The position numbers were made by a program, and so were the translations under genes. Below the pieces are notes generated by a model. That model was not told where the DNA came from. It ran no database searches and worked only from the letters and a program-made list of their open reading frames with translations. DNA of 48,740 nucleotides from Pseudomonas floridensis (GTDB lineage Bacteria > Pseudomonadota > Gammaproteobacteria > Pseudomonadales > Pseudomonadaceae): assembly GCF_002087235.1 (NCBI RefSeq), contig NZ_MUIO01000090.1, positions 1 through 48,740 of the forward strand. Direction: 5' to 3'. Shown here in pieces: positions 24,918 through 32,835 of the stretch. Position 1 is the stretch's first letter. Every line of letters begins with the position of its first letter.

Positions 24918-25063
24918 CCTAGGAAGAGGCTCGGACGTTACTGGTCTAGTGGAAATACCTATCAATCAGTATTAATGCAGGTGATTTCACCGCAAAGATC
25001 AGGCGTGGATGCACCTTCCCCACCCTCTGTCAGAGCTTCACGTACATGAAAAGGTTGTCAAAT

Positions 25064-25092
25064 GGAACCAGCTACATAGGTATGACCACTGA
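25064..25092 (+). promoter_or_regulatory. hrp box (HrpL promoter) of shcF-hopF
   Basis: GGAACC at 25064-25069, exactly 16 nt, then CCACTGA at 25086-25092: a full match to the GGAACC-N15/16-CCACNNA consensus used by the ECF sigma factor HrpL. The shcF ATG is 26 bp downstream. It places the operon under the type III secretion regulon, induced in plant tissue. Confidence 0.92.
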
Positions 25093-25118
25093 ACTGGGCA
25101 TGATCTGAGGGGGGCTCC

Positions 25119-25511
25119 ATGAAGAATTCGTTCGACCGCTTAATTGATGGGCTCGCAAAAGACTATGGCATGCCTGGTTTTCAAGAGAAAAAACATGAGC
25201 ATGAAGTTTATTGCTTTGAATTCAACGAAGTTTCTATAAAGATTTATCAGGACACATTCAAGTGGGTGTATTTCTTATCTGATATTGGCGTTATCGACAA
25301 CTTAGACAGCCACGCTTGCCAACGCCTCCTGAGGCTTAACGAATTTAACTTAAGAATGCCATTTTTCACCGTCGGCCTGAGTGAAAAAAAAGGCGGAGTC
25401 GTGCATACGAGAATCCCCTTGCTAAATCTTGATAGTGTAGAAATGCGCCGCGTTGTCGAAGCATTATTGAATCTGTCGGGCGAGGTAAAAAAAACGTTTG
25501 GATTTGTCTGA
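25119..25511 (+). CDS. shcF: Type III chaperone ShcF for HopF
   Basis: 130-aa acidic CesT/Tir-type class I chaperone. The pattern fits: N-terminal helix (FDRLIDGLAKDYG), two-strand FEFNEVSIKIYQ core, WVYFLSDIG, central LLRLNEFNLRMPFF helix and final DSVEMRRVVEALLNLSGEVKK helix. It would bind the N-terminal region of HopF in the bacterial cytosol and deliver it to the type III apparatus. Start ATG 25119 follows a GAGGGGGG run. First gene after the hrp box; the effector begins 67 nt later. Equivalent to ORF1 of the avrPphF locus. Confidence 0.87.
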   Translation: MKNSFDRLIDGLAKDYGMPGFQEKKHEHEVYCFEFNEVSIKIYQDTFKWVYFLSDIGVIDNLDSHACQRLLRLNEFNLRMPFFTVGLSEKKGGVVHTRIPLLNLDSVEMRRVVEALLNLSGEVKKTFGFV

Positions 25512-25578
25512 ACGTTCGGTCTAAACCGCCATTGATCCTGGCCAGGAAAGTTTTATCAACCATCTGGAGAACGTTTGA

Positions 25579-26193
25579 ATGGGCAACATCTGTCATTCGG
25601 GAGGCGTCAGTCGAACCTATAGCCCTCCGGCAAGTCCCGTGTATGGATCGGGTGTAAGCTCACCCTCGCGGTTCGTTGGACAATACACGCTGACTTCCAT
25701 CCACCAATTGTCCAGCGAGGAGAGGGAAAATTTCCTCGACGCGCATGATCCTATGAGGGTTTACGACTTAAACAGTGAGACGTCAGTCTATCGCACGACC
25801 CCGAGAGAATACGTGCGCAATGGGTATGCAACCGGGAATCCAAATTCAGGTGCTATTGTCGCACTTCATGAAGAGTTACAAGAAAGCCCCTATGCCCAGC
25901 ATATTGGAGCGAGACCTGACCAGGCCGATGCCTACAGGCCTCGAATAGCACATGCATCCTCGTTGAATACGCCGTCCCTGAATGTCATGGCGGGTCGGGG
26001 CGCGCTCGGGGCTCTCAGTCATTACGCACGTTCCGATCATGTAACTACTGAAATGAGACTGGGCGACTTTCTGAATCAAGGAGGCAAGGTCTACAGTGAT
26101 AACTCTGCGATGAGCGCAGGGGGGGACAGGGTAGAGGCGCTGATCGTGACATTGCCTAAAGGCCGAAAAGTACCAGTCAATATCCTCGATTAG
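25579..26193 (+). CDS. hopF: Type III effector of the HopF (AvrPphF ORF2) family
   Basis: 204 aa, the standard HopF length. Starts MGNIC, giving an N-myristoylation glycine (Gly2) and a palmitoylatable Cys5 that would direct it to the plant plasma membrane. The body follows remembered AvrPphF/HopF2: TLTSIHQLS, FLDAHDPMRV, YRTT with Arg72, ALHEEL, PSLNVMAG, MRLGDFL, GGKVYSD with Asp174 and the C-terminus ALIVTLPKGRKVPVNILD. Arg72 and Asp174 are the two surface residues known to be needed for activity in the ADP-ribosyltransferase-like fold. Many other positions differ from HopF1/HopF2, so this is a distinct allele; I cannot name the subgroup. HopF2 acts on plant MAPK kinases and RIN4. GGAG precedes the ATG. 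Confidence 0.9.
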   Translation: MGNICHSGGVSRTYSPPASPVYGSGVSSPSRFVGQYTLTSIHQLSSEERENFLDAHDPMRVYDLNSETSVYRTTPREYVRNGYATGNPNSGAIVALHEELQESPYAQHIGARPDQADAYRPRIAHASSLNTPSLNVMAGRGALGALSHYARSDHVTTEMRLGDFLNQGGKVYSDNSAMSAGGDRVEALIVTLPKGRKVPVNILD

Positions 26194-26211
26194 TACATTT
26201 TTATGTTCCCG

Positions 26212-26236
26212 CCAGACCACGCATTGCGTGGTTTGG
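26212..26236 (+). terminator. Possible terminator after hopF
   Basis: Hairpin CCAGACCACGCA-T-TGCGTGGTTTGG, 19 bp after the hopF stop; the inner 8-bp stem is perfect. A weak T-rich tail follows. Confidence 0.5.
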
Positions 26237-26245
26237 CTATTGTCT

Positions 26246-26283
26246 GGGGAGCATTCAGAATTCGGAAAAAATAGTACTAGGGG
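26246..26283 (+). repeat. Internal degenerate terminal-repeat copy 1
   Basis: GGGGAGCATTCAGAATTCGG, then an A-run, matches the left terminal repeat in the same orientation (CAGAATTCGG identical). With the right end it would delimit a 384-bp non-coding unit. Confidence 0.65.
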
Positions 26284-26394
26284 TTTGGGGAGCAACGGAA
26301 CAGAAAGTGCACTAAGCCCTACCAGTGTCGTTCAATTTCTTCTTCCCAAGCATCCGCCCCGATAAAACAGTTGCGCATCTCAGCCTCTTGATGT

Positions 26395-26446
26395 GGGGAT
26401 CGATAGGAAAAACGGACAAAATCGTACGCTATGCATTCGACGTATG
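26395..26446 (+). repeat. Internal degenerate terminal-repeat copy 2
   Basis: Begins GGGGATCGATAGG and contains AAAATCGTACGCTA and later ACGTATG. The same blocks, at similar spacing, occur in inverted orientation at the right end (ATCGTACGCTACGG, AACGTATGG). It could be the other end of a ~235-bp MITE-like unit. Confidence 0.6.
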
Positions 26447-26591
26447 AGGTTGAATCCATAGAGATTTACGCCTCGGCGTCAGAAAACGCCCCTAGTCTGA
26501 TGTGGTGCCAGTGAGACGCCTGACGCTAAGGGGTGTTTGGCTGGGTGACCCCGAAGCTTGGCAAATGGCATACCGCCATACGTTCGGAAAA

Positions 26592-26629
26592 CCGTAGCGT
26601 ACGATTTTTTTCGAATTCTGTAGGCCCCC
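26592..26629 (-). repeat. Right terminal inverted repeat (Tn3 family)
   Basis: Read on the minus strand from 26629: GGGGGCCTACAGAATTCG, seven A, TCGTACGCTACGG, matching the left repeat apart from single-base indels and three substitutions. TAAAA follows on the plus strand. Confidence 0.85.
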
Positions 26630-26634
26630 TAAAA
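26630..26634. repeat. Right target-site duplication (TAAAA)
   Basis: Second copy of the 5-bp duplication; joining it to 24016 restores the uninterrupted sequence GGCGTAAAAGGCTACTG. Confidence 0.85.
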
Positions 26635-26691
26635 GGCTACTGCGTGGCGACACCCGGATCAGCGGCAGGACGCTCGGTGTCCATAGTTCTG

Positions 26692-26742
26692 TGACGCAGA
26701 GCGTTAAGGGCGGTACGCCCACGCGGAGCATGGGCGTGATCG
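26692..26742. repeat. Dispersed Pseudomonas hairpin repeat (copy 2)
   Basis: GACGCAGAGCGTT, spacer, then stem ACGCCCA (26715-26721) and TGGGCGT (26731-26737) followed by GATCG. It is the inverted orientation of the element at 15743-15795 (there GATCGTTACCACG with GGACGCTCCG). It lies just downstream of the deaminase gene on the minus strand and may serve as its terminator. Confidence 0.5.
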
Positions 26743-26752
26743 AAGGTCGATG

Positions 26753-27706
26753 CTAGGGTTTGACCAATCGTGCATCGAGGCTGTTCTGCGCCAGGCGTTT
26801 GGCCTGATCCTGAGTCATGCCCAGGTGCGTATACAGCGCGTGGAAGTTCTCGGTCACGTAGCCGCCGAAGTAAGCCGGGTCGTCCGAGTTCACCGTGACC
26901 TTCACGCCGCGCTCCAGCATGTCGAGAATGTTGTGCTGGGCCATGTCATCGAACACGCACAGTTTGGTGTTGGACAGCGGGCAGACGGTCAGCGGGATCT
27001 GTTCGTCGATGATGCGCTGCATCAGTCGCTCGTCTTCGATGGCGCGCACGCCGTGGTCGATGCGTTCGATCTTCAGCAGGTCCAGTGCTTCCCAGATGTA
27101 TTCCGGCGGACCTTCTTCTCCGGCATGCGCCACGGTCAGGAAGCCTTCGTGGCGAGCACGGTCAAAGACGCGCTGGAACTTGCTCGGCGGATGACCCATT
27201 TCCGAGCTGTCCAGACCGACAGCCACGAATGCATCGCGAAACGGCAGTGCCTGGGTCAGGGTCTTCCCGGCTTCTTCTTCGCTCAGGTGGCGCAGGAAGC
27301 TGAGGATCAGGCCGCTGTCGACGCCCAGTTGCGATTTGCCGTCTTTCAGCGCGCCGGTGATCCCGGCCAGCACCACTTCGAACGCAATGCCGCGATCGGT
27401 ATGGGTCTGCGGATCGAAAAACGGTTCGGTGTGAATCACGTTCTGCGCCTTGCAGCGTTGCAGGTAGGCCCAGGTCAGGTCGTAGAAGTCCTGCTCGGTG
27501 CGCAGCACGTCGGCGCCCTGGTAATACAGGTCGAGGAATTCCTGCAGATTGTTGAAGGCATACGCCTTGCGCAGCGCTTCGACGTCGTTCCAGGGCAGAG
27601 CAATCTTGTTGCGCTCGGCCAGGGCAAACAGCAGCTCGGGTTCCAGCGAACCTTCAAGGTGCAAGTGCAATTCTGCCTTGGGCAGTGCGTTCAACCAGTC
27701 GTACAT
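26753..27706 (-). CDS. add: Adenine/adenosine deaminase (COG1816)
   Basis: 317-aa TIM-barrel metallo-deaminase. Zinc ligands His14 and His16 (ELHLHLEGS), His194 (VAHAGEEG), Asp275 (NSDDPAYFG); catalytic Glu197 and His218 (RIDHGVRA). Within COG1816 the Pseudomonas protein PA0148, which sits next to an oxygenase gene as here, was shown to be an adenine deaminase, and VCPLSNTKLCVF resembles that branch, so adenine to hypoxanthine is the more likely reaction despite the usual add label. It heads a purine-related set on the minus strand and is the first chromosomal gene right of the hopF transposon. Confidence 0.9.
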   Translation of the reverse strand: MYDWLNALPKAELHLHLEGSLEPELLFALAERNKIALPWNDVEALRKAYAFNNLQEFLDLYYQGADVLRTEQDFYDLTWAYLQRCKAQNVIHTEPFFDPQTHTDRGIAFEVVLAGITGALKDGKSQLGVDSGLILSFLRHLSEEEAGKTLTQALPFRDAFVAVGLDSSEMGHPPSKFQRVFDRARHEGFLTVAHAGEEGPPEYIWEALDLLKIERIDHGVRAIEDERLMQRIIDEQIPLTVCPLSNTKLCVFDDMAQHNILDMLERGVKVTVNSDDPAYFGGYVTENFHALYTHLGMTQDQAKRLAQNSLDARLVKP

Positions 27707-27784
27707 GTGCTTTTCTCATCAGGTGCAGATCGCGGGCATTCTACAGATGCGCAGCGCTCAACAGGGTAAAACCTGACCGACCGT

Positions 27785-28765
27785 TCAACTAAGAGGCGCT
27801 TGCACGGCTTCCTGCTCGCGTCGATAGGCGTAGGTATCGGCAAAACGCGACAGCAGAAACTCGGCACAGGTCGTGACAGGATAGCGCGCCGGCTGGCTTT
27901 CGCTCTGACAGCCCGGCAGGCATTCGATGCGCGTATCCGGATGCGGTTCGGCGAAGAACGGCATCGAATAACGATCGACACCCAGCGGGCTGATGACCCG
28001 ATGCGGCGTGGACAGGTAACGGTCGTTGCTCCAGCGCGACATCATGTCGCCCAGATTGACCACGAACGTACCGTCGATGGGCGGCGCGTCGATCCACTCG
28101 CCGCGCACGTTACGTACTTGCAAACCGCCTGCCGTGTCCTGATACAGCAGCGTGACGCAGCCGTAATCGGTGTGTGCGCCCGCGCCTTGCTGCTCGCTTG
28201 AGGTGGCCGTGTGGCGTGGCGGGTAATGGATCATGCGCAGCACGCTGACCGGATCCTTGAAACGCTGGTCGAAGAAGTCCCGTTCGATGCCCAGTGCCAG
28301 CGTCATGGCTCGCAGCAGGGTCTGCGCGAGCGCCTGCATGTCCAGATAATGCTGTTCCATCAGGCTTTCCCAGCCTGGAATGTCGGGGTGCCGGTTCGGT
28401 CCGCGTAGCGGTTTGCCTGCTAGCACGTCGGGATGACCGGCGTCCAGATGCAGGCCCATGTCGAAGGTTTCCTTCAGGTCACTTGGCAGGCTGGGGTCCA
28501 GTTGCTCGGTGGCAATGGCGCCATAGCCGCGATGATGCGTGCTTTGGGTGATGTCGATCCTGAGCTTTTCGGCCGCGGGCCGTGCGAAGAACGACTTGGC
28601 GGCCGCCAGCACTTGCTCTATGCGCTGTGGCGCAATCGAATGACCCGTGATGTAGAAGAATCCCCATTCACGGCAGGCGCTGTCGATCTGGCGAGCAACT
28701 GTCTGCCAGGCTTGCGTGTCCGTGCCATAGAGCGGGGCGATGTCGATGATGGGAAGCTGGTCCAT
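27785..28765 (-). CDS. Isopenicillin N synthase-family Fe(II)/2-oxoglutarate oxygenase
   Basis: 326-aa non-haem iron oxygenase with a jelly-roll core. Iron ligands His198, Asp200 (GAHTDYG) and His255 (STPHRVI); 2-oxoglutarate-binding Arg265-x-Ser267 (RYSMPFF). The N-terminal DIOX_N region reads PIIDIAPLYG. Family length is normal. It does not make penicillin; such genes beside purine deaminases in Pseudomonas suggest oxidation of a nucleobase or N-methyl group, but this is inference. It is 78 bp upstream of the deaminase gene and likely co-transcribed. Confidence 0.88.
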   Translation of the reverse strand: MDQLPIIDIAPLYGTDTQAWQTVARQIDSACREWGFFYITGHSIAPQRIEQVLAAAKSFFARPAAEKLRIDITQSTHHRGYGAIATEQLDPSLPSDLKETFDMGLHLDAGHPDVLAGKPLRGPNRHPDIPGWESLMEQHYLDMQALAQTLLRAMTLALGIERDFFDQRFKDPVSVLRMIHYPPRHTATSSEQQGAGAHTDYGCVTLLYQDTAGGLQVRNVRGEWIDAPPIDGTFVVNLGDMMSRWSNDRYLSTPHRVISPLGVDRYSMPFFAEPHPDTRIECLPGCQSESQPARYPVTTCAEFLLSRFADTYAYRREQEAVQAPLS

Positions 28766-28839
28766 GAAACGGTCCTGGAAATCCGGTGGTCGTCAGATGG
28801 ATCACGCCTACGGGACGAGGGCGCGATCCACCAGGCAGA

Positions 28840-29934
28840 TTACTTCGGCAATTCAGCCTTGATGCCTTCGACGTAGTAGTTCATCGAGGCCAGTTCTGCG
28901 TTGGTCGCAACCACGCCAGCCGGGATTTTCACGGTGCCGGTCTGGTCCTTGATCGGGCCGGTGAACGGGTGGAATTCGCCGCTCTCGATGCTGGCGATGA
29001 TCTGCTGCGCTTCAGCTTTCACGTCGGCGGGCACCAGATCGCTGATCGGCAATTCGACCGTGCCTTCCTTCAGGCCGCCCCAGTAATCCTGCGGTTTCCA
29101 GGTGCCTGCAATCACGCCCTCGGTGGCCTGGATGTAATGCGGGCCCCAGTTGTTGACGATGGACGTCAATACAGCCTTGGGACCGAAGTGCGCCATGTCC
29201 GAGGCGTAGCCGACGGCATACACGCCACGCCGTTCGGCGGTCTGGATCGGCGCCGGGCTGTCGGTGTGCTGGAAGACCACGTCCACGCCCTGATCGATCA
29301 GCGCGTTGGCGGCGTCGGCTTCCTTGCCCGGATCGAACCAGGAGTTGACCCAAACTACTTTGATCTCGGTGCCAGGGTTGTACTTGTTCAGCGCTAGCTG
29401 GATGGCGTCGATGTCGCGCAAGACTTCAGGGATCGGGAACGAGGCGACGTAGCCGATCTTCTTGGTCTTGGTCATCTTCGCCGCCAGGAAGCCACCGACG
29501 TAACGGCCTTCGTAGGTGCGGGCCAGATAGGTGCCCATGTTCTTGTCCTGTTTGTAGCCGGTGGCGTGCTCGAACTTGACCTTGGGAAACTGCTTGGCAA
29601 CTTTCAGGGTCGGGTTCATGTAGCCGAACGAGGTGCTGAAAATCAGGTCGTAACCGCCCTTGGCCATGTTGCGGATCACGCGCTCGGCGTCCGCGCCTTC
29701 GGGCACGTTTTCCACGTAGCTGCTGCTGACCTTGTCGCCCAGCGCCGCGACCATCGCCTTGCGGCCCTGCTCGTGCTGATAGGTCCAGCCGTGGTCGCCG
29801 ATGGGGCCGATGTAGACGAAGCCGACTTTCAACGGATCGGCTGCCGAGGCGAGCAGGCTTGCACCGAGACCTACGACAGCGGTCATGGCGCACAGCAGTT
29901 TTTTCAGGGGACGGCGTGGGGTGGTCAGGTGCAT
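28840..29934 (-). CDS. BMP-family ABC transporter substrate-binding protein
   Basis: 364 aa from ATG 29934, preceded by AAGGAG (an in-frame extension to 30075 has no ribosome site). Sec signal peptide with cleavage near LLASAA; no lipobox. The mature part starts LKVGFVYIGPIGDHGWTYQHEQGRK, the signature of basic-membrane-protein (PnrA-like) receptors, which bind purine nucleosides. The only BMP-type permeases and ATPase in the window lie 8-11 kb away (37621-41212), so receptor and channel are encoded apart. Confidence 0.9.
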   Translation of the reverse strand: MHLTTPRRPLKKLLCAMTAVVGLGASLLASAADPLKVGFVYIGPIGDHGWTYQHEQGRKAMVAALGDKVSSSYVENVPEGADAERVIRNMAKGGYDLIFSTSFGYMNPTLKVAKQFPKVKFEHATGYKQDKNMGTYLARTYEGRYVGGFLAAKMTKTKKIGYVASFPIPEVLRDIDAIQLALNKYNPGTEIKVVWVNSWFDPGKEADAANALIDQGVDVVFQHTDSPAPIQTAERRGVYAVGYASDMAHFGPKAVLTSIVNNWGPHYIQATEGVIAGTWKPQDYWGGLKEGTVELPISDLVPADVKAEAQQIIASIESGEFHPFTGPIKDQTGTVKIPAGVVATNAELASMNYYVEGIKAELPK

Positions 29935-30084
29935 CGGGTCTTGCTCCTTGCAGTCTTGTTGGAGTGGATACTCCGCCAATGCAAATAGCTGACCACAAAG
30001 ACAAGTTATGCCGTAGACGCGTCGCGGCCCGGTCTGAGTGATCCTGCCTGCCGCGCGACGGTGCAGGCGATACATGTTTCGCCG

Positions 30085-30876
30085 CTAACTGGTGCAGCGC
30101 GTGCTGCGTTCGACGATGCACATCGGCGTGCCGGCCACCGGCTCGCGCATGATCTGTACCTGCACGTCGAACACCCGGCAAACCAGCTCGGCATCCAGCA
30201 CCTCGCCCGGCGCACCACTGGCCACCAGTCGCCCGGCCTGCATGACCGCCAGATGATCGGCGTAACGGCAGGCCTGATTGATGTCGTGCAACACCGTGAT
30301 GACCGTTTTGCCTTCGGCGCTGAGGGCGCGCATCAGGTCCAGCAGTTCGACCTGATGGCTGATGTCCAGATAGGTGGTCGGTTCGTCGAGCAGCACGATT
30401 GCCGCGTCTTGGGCCAGGATCATCGCCAGCCATGCGCGCTGGCGTTGTCCGCCGGACAGGTCGGACAACGGCCGGTCGGCGAGGGTGTTCAGTTCCATGC
30501 GCTGCAAGGCCTGATCGACGCTGTGCTGATCCGCCCCACTCAGCCGCCCCCACAGACTGTTATGCGGGCTGCGACCGTAAGCCACCAGTTGCCGCACACT
30601 GACGCCCTCGGGGATCGGCAGCACTTGTGGCAGAAACGCTACCTTGCGGGCCAGGTCCCGCGCCGACAGCTCGCGGTAGGCTTTGCCGTCCAGGCTCAGA
30701 CTGCCGGACTGCGGGGTGAGAATCCGTGCGAACGCTTTGAGCAGGGTGGACTTGCCACAGCCGTTGGGACCGATCAGCGCGGTGACCTTTCCGGGCGGCG
30801 GGCTGAACGACAGGTCTTGCACGATGCGCGTTGCGCCGTAGCCGATGTCGAGTTGCTGCGCCTGAAGAATGCTCAT
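30085..30876 (-). CDS. fecE: Iron-siderophore ABC transporter ATPase FecE
   Basis: 263 aa from ATG 30876. ABC ATPase with Walker A GPNGCGKST, Q-loop, signature LSGGQRQRAW, Walker B VLLDEPTTYLD and switch His (TVLHDIN). The sequence is of the FepC/FecE class that drives Fe(III)-chelate uptake across the inner membrane. Last gene of a four-gene operon whose order (fecB-C-D-E) equals the E. coli iron-dicitrate operon; only 4 nt separate it from fecD. Confidence 0.88.
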   Translation of the reverse strand: MSILQAQQLDIGYGATRIVQDLSFSPPPGKVTALIGPNGCGKSTLLKAFARILTPQSGSLSLDGKAYRELSARDLARKVAFLPQVLPIPEGVSVRQLVAYGRSPHNSLWGRLSGADQHSVDQALQRMELNTLADRPLSDLSGGQRQRAWLAMILAQDAAIVLLDEPTTYLDISHQVELLDLMRALSAEGKTVITVLHDINQACRYADHLAVMQAGRLVASGAPGEVLDAELVCRVFDVQVQIMREPVAGTPMCIVERSTRCTS

Positions 30877-30880
30877 GGGA

Positions 30881-31849
30881 TCAACCTTTGAATCGGGCCA
30901 GCAGCCACAGGAAATACGGAGCGCCAATCACAGCCGTAAGAATCCCGGCTGGAATTTCGCTGGGGGCGATCAGCGTGCGACCGAGCGTGTCGGCCAGGAC
31001 CAACAACAGTGCGCCCAATACCATCGATGCCGGCAGCAAATATTGATGATGGCCGCCCACCAGGCGGCGAGCCATATGCGGGGCGACCAAGCCGACGAAA
31101 CTGATCGGGCCGATGATCCCGACCCCCATACTGGTCAGCAGCACCGCGCTGCCCATCGCCAGCCAGCGGGTGCGCGTGAGGCCGGTGCCCAGGCTCTGCG
31201 CCGCTTCGTCGCCCAGACCGATCAGGTTGAGCGGTTTGGCGAGCAGCAGCGTGGCCGGAATCAATATCAGCAGCGGTACGGTCAGCAATACGTGATGCCA
31301 GTTGCGGCTCCACAAACTGCCGGTCAGCGCCAGCAAGGCGGTGTTGATGTCCAGCGGGTTGGACAGGATCAGAAACTCGGTGATGCTCGACAGTGTGACT
31401 GCGATGGCGACACCCGACAGCGCGAAACGCACCCCGGAAAACTGCACGCCGGTGTTGTACAGCGCCAGCAGCAACGCGCCACCCGCACCGCCCAGGCACG
31501 CCACGAACGGCAGCGCGGACACGGGTAATTGTGGGAAGCCGATGATCGCGATGGTCAGCGCCAGTCCTGCACCCTGGGTCACGCCAAGAATCTCCGGCGA
31601 GGCCAGCGGATTGCGGATCACGCCCTGAACGATGGCGCCCGCCAGACCGAAGGCACAGCCAGTCACAATCGCAATCAGGCCACGTGGCAGACGATGATTC
31701 CAGACCTCGAAGTCTTTGGCGTCTTGCGCGATCAGGTGGTCGAGTACGGTGCCGGGCGTCAGCCAGACGGTGCCCGCGCTCAGGCTCAGCAACAGCGCCA
31801 GCAACAACAGACCGATCAGAATCAACAGGGTAGAACGAGGCCTGTTCAT
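30881..31849 (-). CDS. fecD: Iron-chelate permease FecD
   Basis: 322-aa BtuC/FecCD-type inner-membrane permease with about nine to ten helices. Family blocks: LPRGLIAIVTGCAFGLAGAIVQGVIRNPLASPEILGV in the first third and GPISFVGLVAPHMAR, the EAA-like coupling loop, followed by GADTLGR-type LADTLGRT near the end. Its first codon overlaps the fecC stop by 4 nt. Pairs with FecC to form the transmembrane channel. Confidence 0.88.
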   Translation of the reverse strand: MNRPRSTLLILIGLLLLALLLSLSAGTVWLTPGTVLDHLIAQDAKDFEVWNHRLPRGLIAIVTGCAFGLAGAIVQGVIRNPLASPEILGVTQGAGLALTIAIIGFPQLPVSALPFVACLGGAGGALLLALYNTGVQFSGVRFALSGVAIAVTLSSITEFLILSNPLDINTALLALTGSLWSRNWHHVLLTVPLLILIPATLLLAKPLNLIGLGDEAAQSLGTGLTRTRWLAMGSAVLLTSMGVGIIGPISFVGLVAPHMARRLVGGHHQYLLPASMVLGALLLVLADTLGRTLIAPSEIPAGILTAVIGAPYFLWLLARFKG

Positions 31850-32835
31850 AGCGCACGCCTCGCCAGAAACAGAAAGAACGGCGCGCCGATCAACGCGGTG
31901 ACCACGCCCGCAGGCGTTTCGACCGGAAAGGCCACGGCGCGGCTGATCAGGTCGGACGCCAGCACGATGGCAGCACCCAGTCCGGCACTGACCGGAATCA
32001 GCCAGCGATAGTCGTTACCCAGCGCCTGGCGGGCAATGTTCGGCGCGATCAGGCCGACGAAGCCGATCGGCCCGACCGCGCAGACGCTGGCTCCGACCAG
32101 CATCAGACTGACCACGAACACCAGCAGGCGCAATGCGCCGATCCGCACGCCCAGCGAGCGGGCGGCGTCTTCACCGAGATTGATCAGGTTCAGGCGTGGT
32201 GCGCAAGCAATCGCGAACACGATGCCGATCAGCGTGCAGGGCCAGAGCAGTTGCAGTTGTTCGGCACCGACATTGGCCAGCGAGCCGGCCAGCCAGTTCA
32301 GAACGCTTTGCGCCTGCGCTTCGACGAGGATCACGGTCAGGCGGGTCAGCGCCGCGCACAACGCTGCCACCGCGACGCCCGCCAGCACCAGTCGCCCTTG
32401 CGACGTGGCAGGCGACCAGGCACCGCCGAGGCTGAACACGGTGATCCAGGCCAGCGCGCCACCCAGGCACGTCATCAGCAACGCGCCGCCGGGAAAGGGC
32501 AGCGCGACCAGTCCGGTCGAGAACAGCGCCAGACCCAGCGCCGCGCCTGCGGTGACGCCGAACAGGGATGGCGAAGCCAGTCGATTGCGGGTGATGCCTT
32601 GCATCAAGGCCCCGGCCACGCCCAGACAGGCGCCGACCAGCGCCGCGCACAAGGCTCGCGGCACCCGCAACTGCGCGACGATGTAGGCAATGTTGCCGCC
32701 CTCGCGACCAAGCGTGAACAGTCCGTTCCAGGCATCGATCTGCCGGACAGTGAACGGCGACAGGGCGAACAGTGACATCCAGAACAGGCCCAGACAGCTT
32801 GCGGCGATTACGCTCGCCATCAGCCAGCGCCGCAT
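31846..32835 (-). CDS. fecC: Iron-chelate permease FecC
   Basis: 329-aa FecCD-family permease. Contains LRVPRALCAALVGACLGVAG, QGITRNRLASPSLFGV, GPIGFVGLIAPNIAR and LASDLISR, all at the usual places. It begins immediately after the fecB stop (adjacent bases) and overlaps fecD by 4 nt, so the operon is translationally coupled throughout. Confidence 0.88.
   Translation of the reverse strand: MRRWLMASVIAASCLGLFWMSLFALSPFTVRQIDAWNGLFTLGREGGNIAYIVAQLRVPRALCAALVGACLGVAGALMQGITRNRLASPSLFGVTAGAALGLALFSTGLVALPFPGGALLMTCLGGALAWITVFSLGGAWSPATSQGRLVLAGVAVAALCAALTRLTVILVEAQAQSVLNWLAGSLANVGAEQLQLLWPCTLIGIVFAIACAPRLNLINLGEDAARSLGVRIGALRLLVFVVSLMLVGASVCAVGPIGFVGLIAPNIARQALGNDYRWLIPVSAGLGAAIVLASDLISRAVAFPVETPAGVVTALIGAPFFLFLARRAL

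Larger units (their letters stand above)
24022..26629. mobile_element. Non-autonomous Tn3-family unit carrying shcF-hopF
   Basis: A 2.6-kb unit bounded by ~38-bp inverted repeats and a 5-bp direct duplication, so it arrived by Tn3-type transposition. Contents from left: left repeat, C-terminal remnant of tnpA (minus strand, with a nonsense codon), a scrap of IS21 istA, an hrp box, shcF, hopF, a hairpin, two internal repeat relics and the right repeat. No resolvase, res site or complete transposase is present, so movement now would need a transposase in trans. The cargo is visibly more AT-rich than the surrounding chromosome. Confidence 0.85.

Noticed and set aside
26298..26325. GGAACA in the transposon as a degenerate hrp promoter
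   Set aside because: The last base differs from GGAACC, the downstream CCAC is absent and no gene follows.
26465..26550. attC-like or integron recombination site (GCGTCAG...CTGACGC)
   Set aside because: One short pair of inverted heptamers without the R'/R'' core sites or a nearby integrase; likely ordinary secondary structure in the transposon tail.
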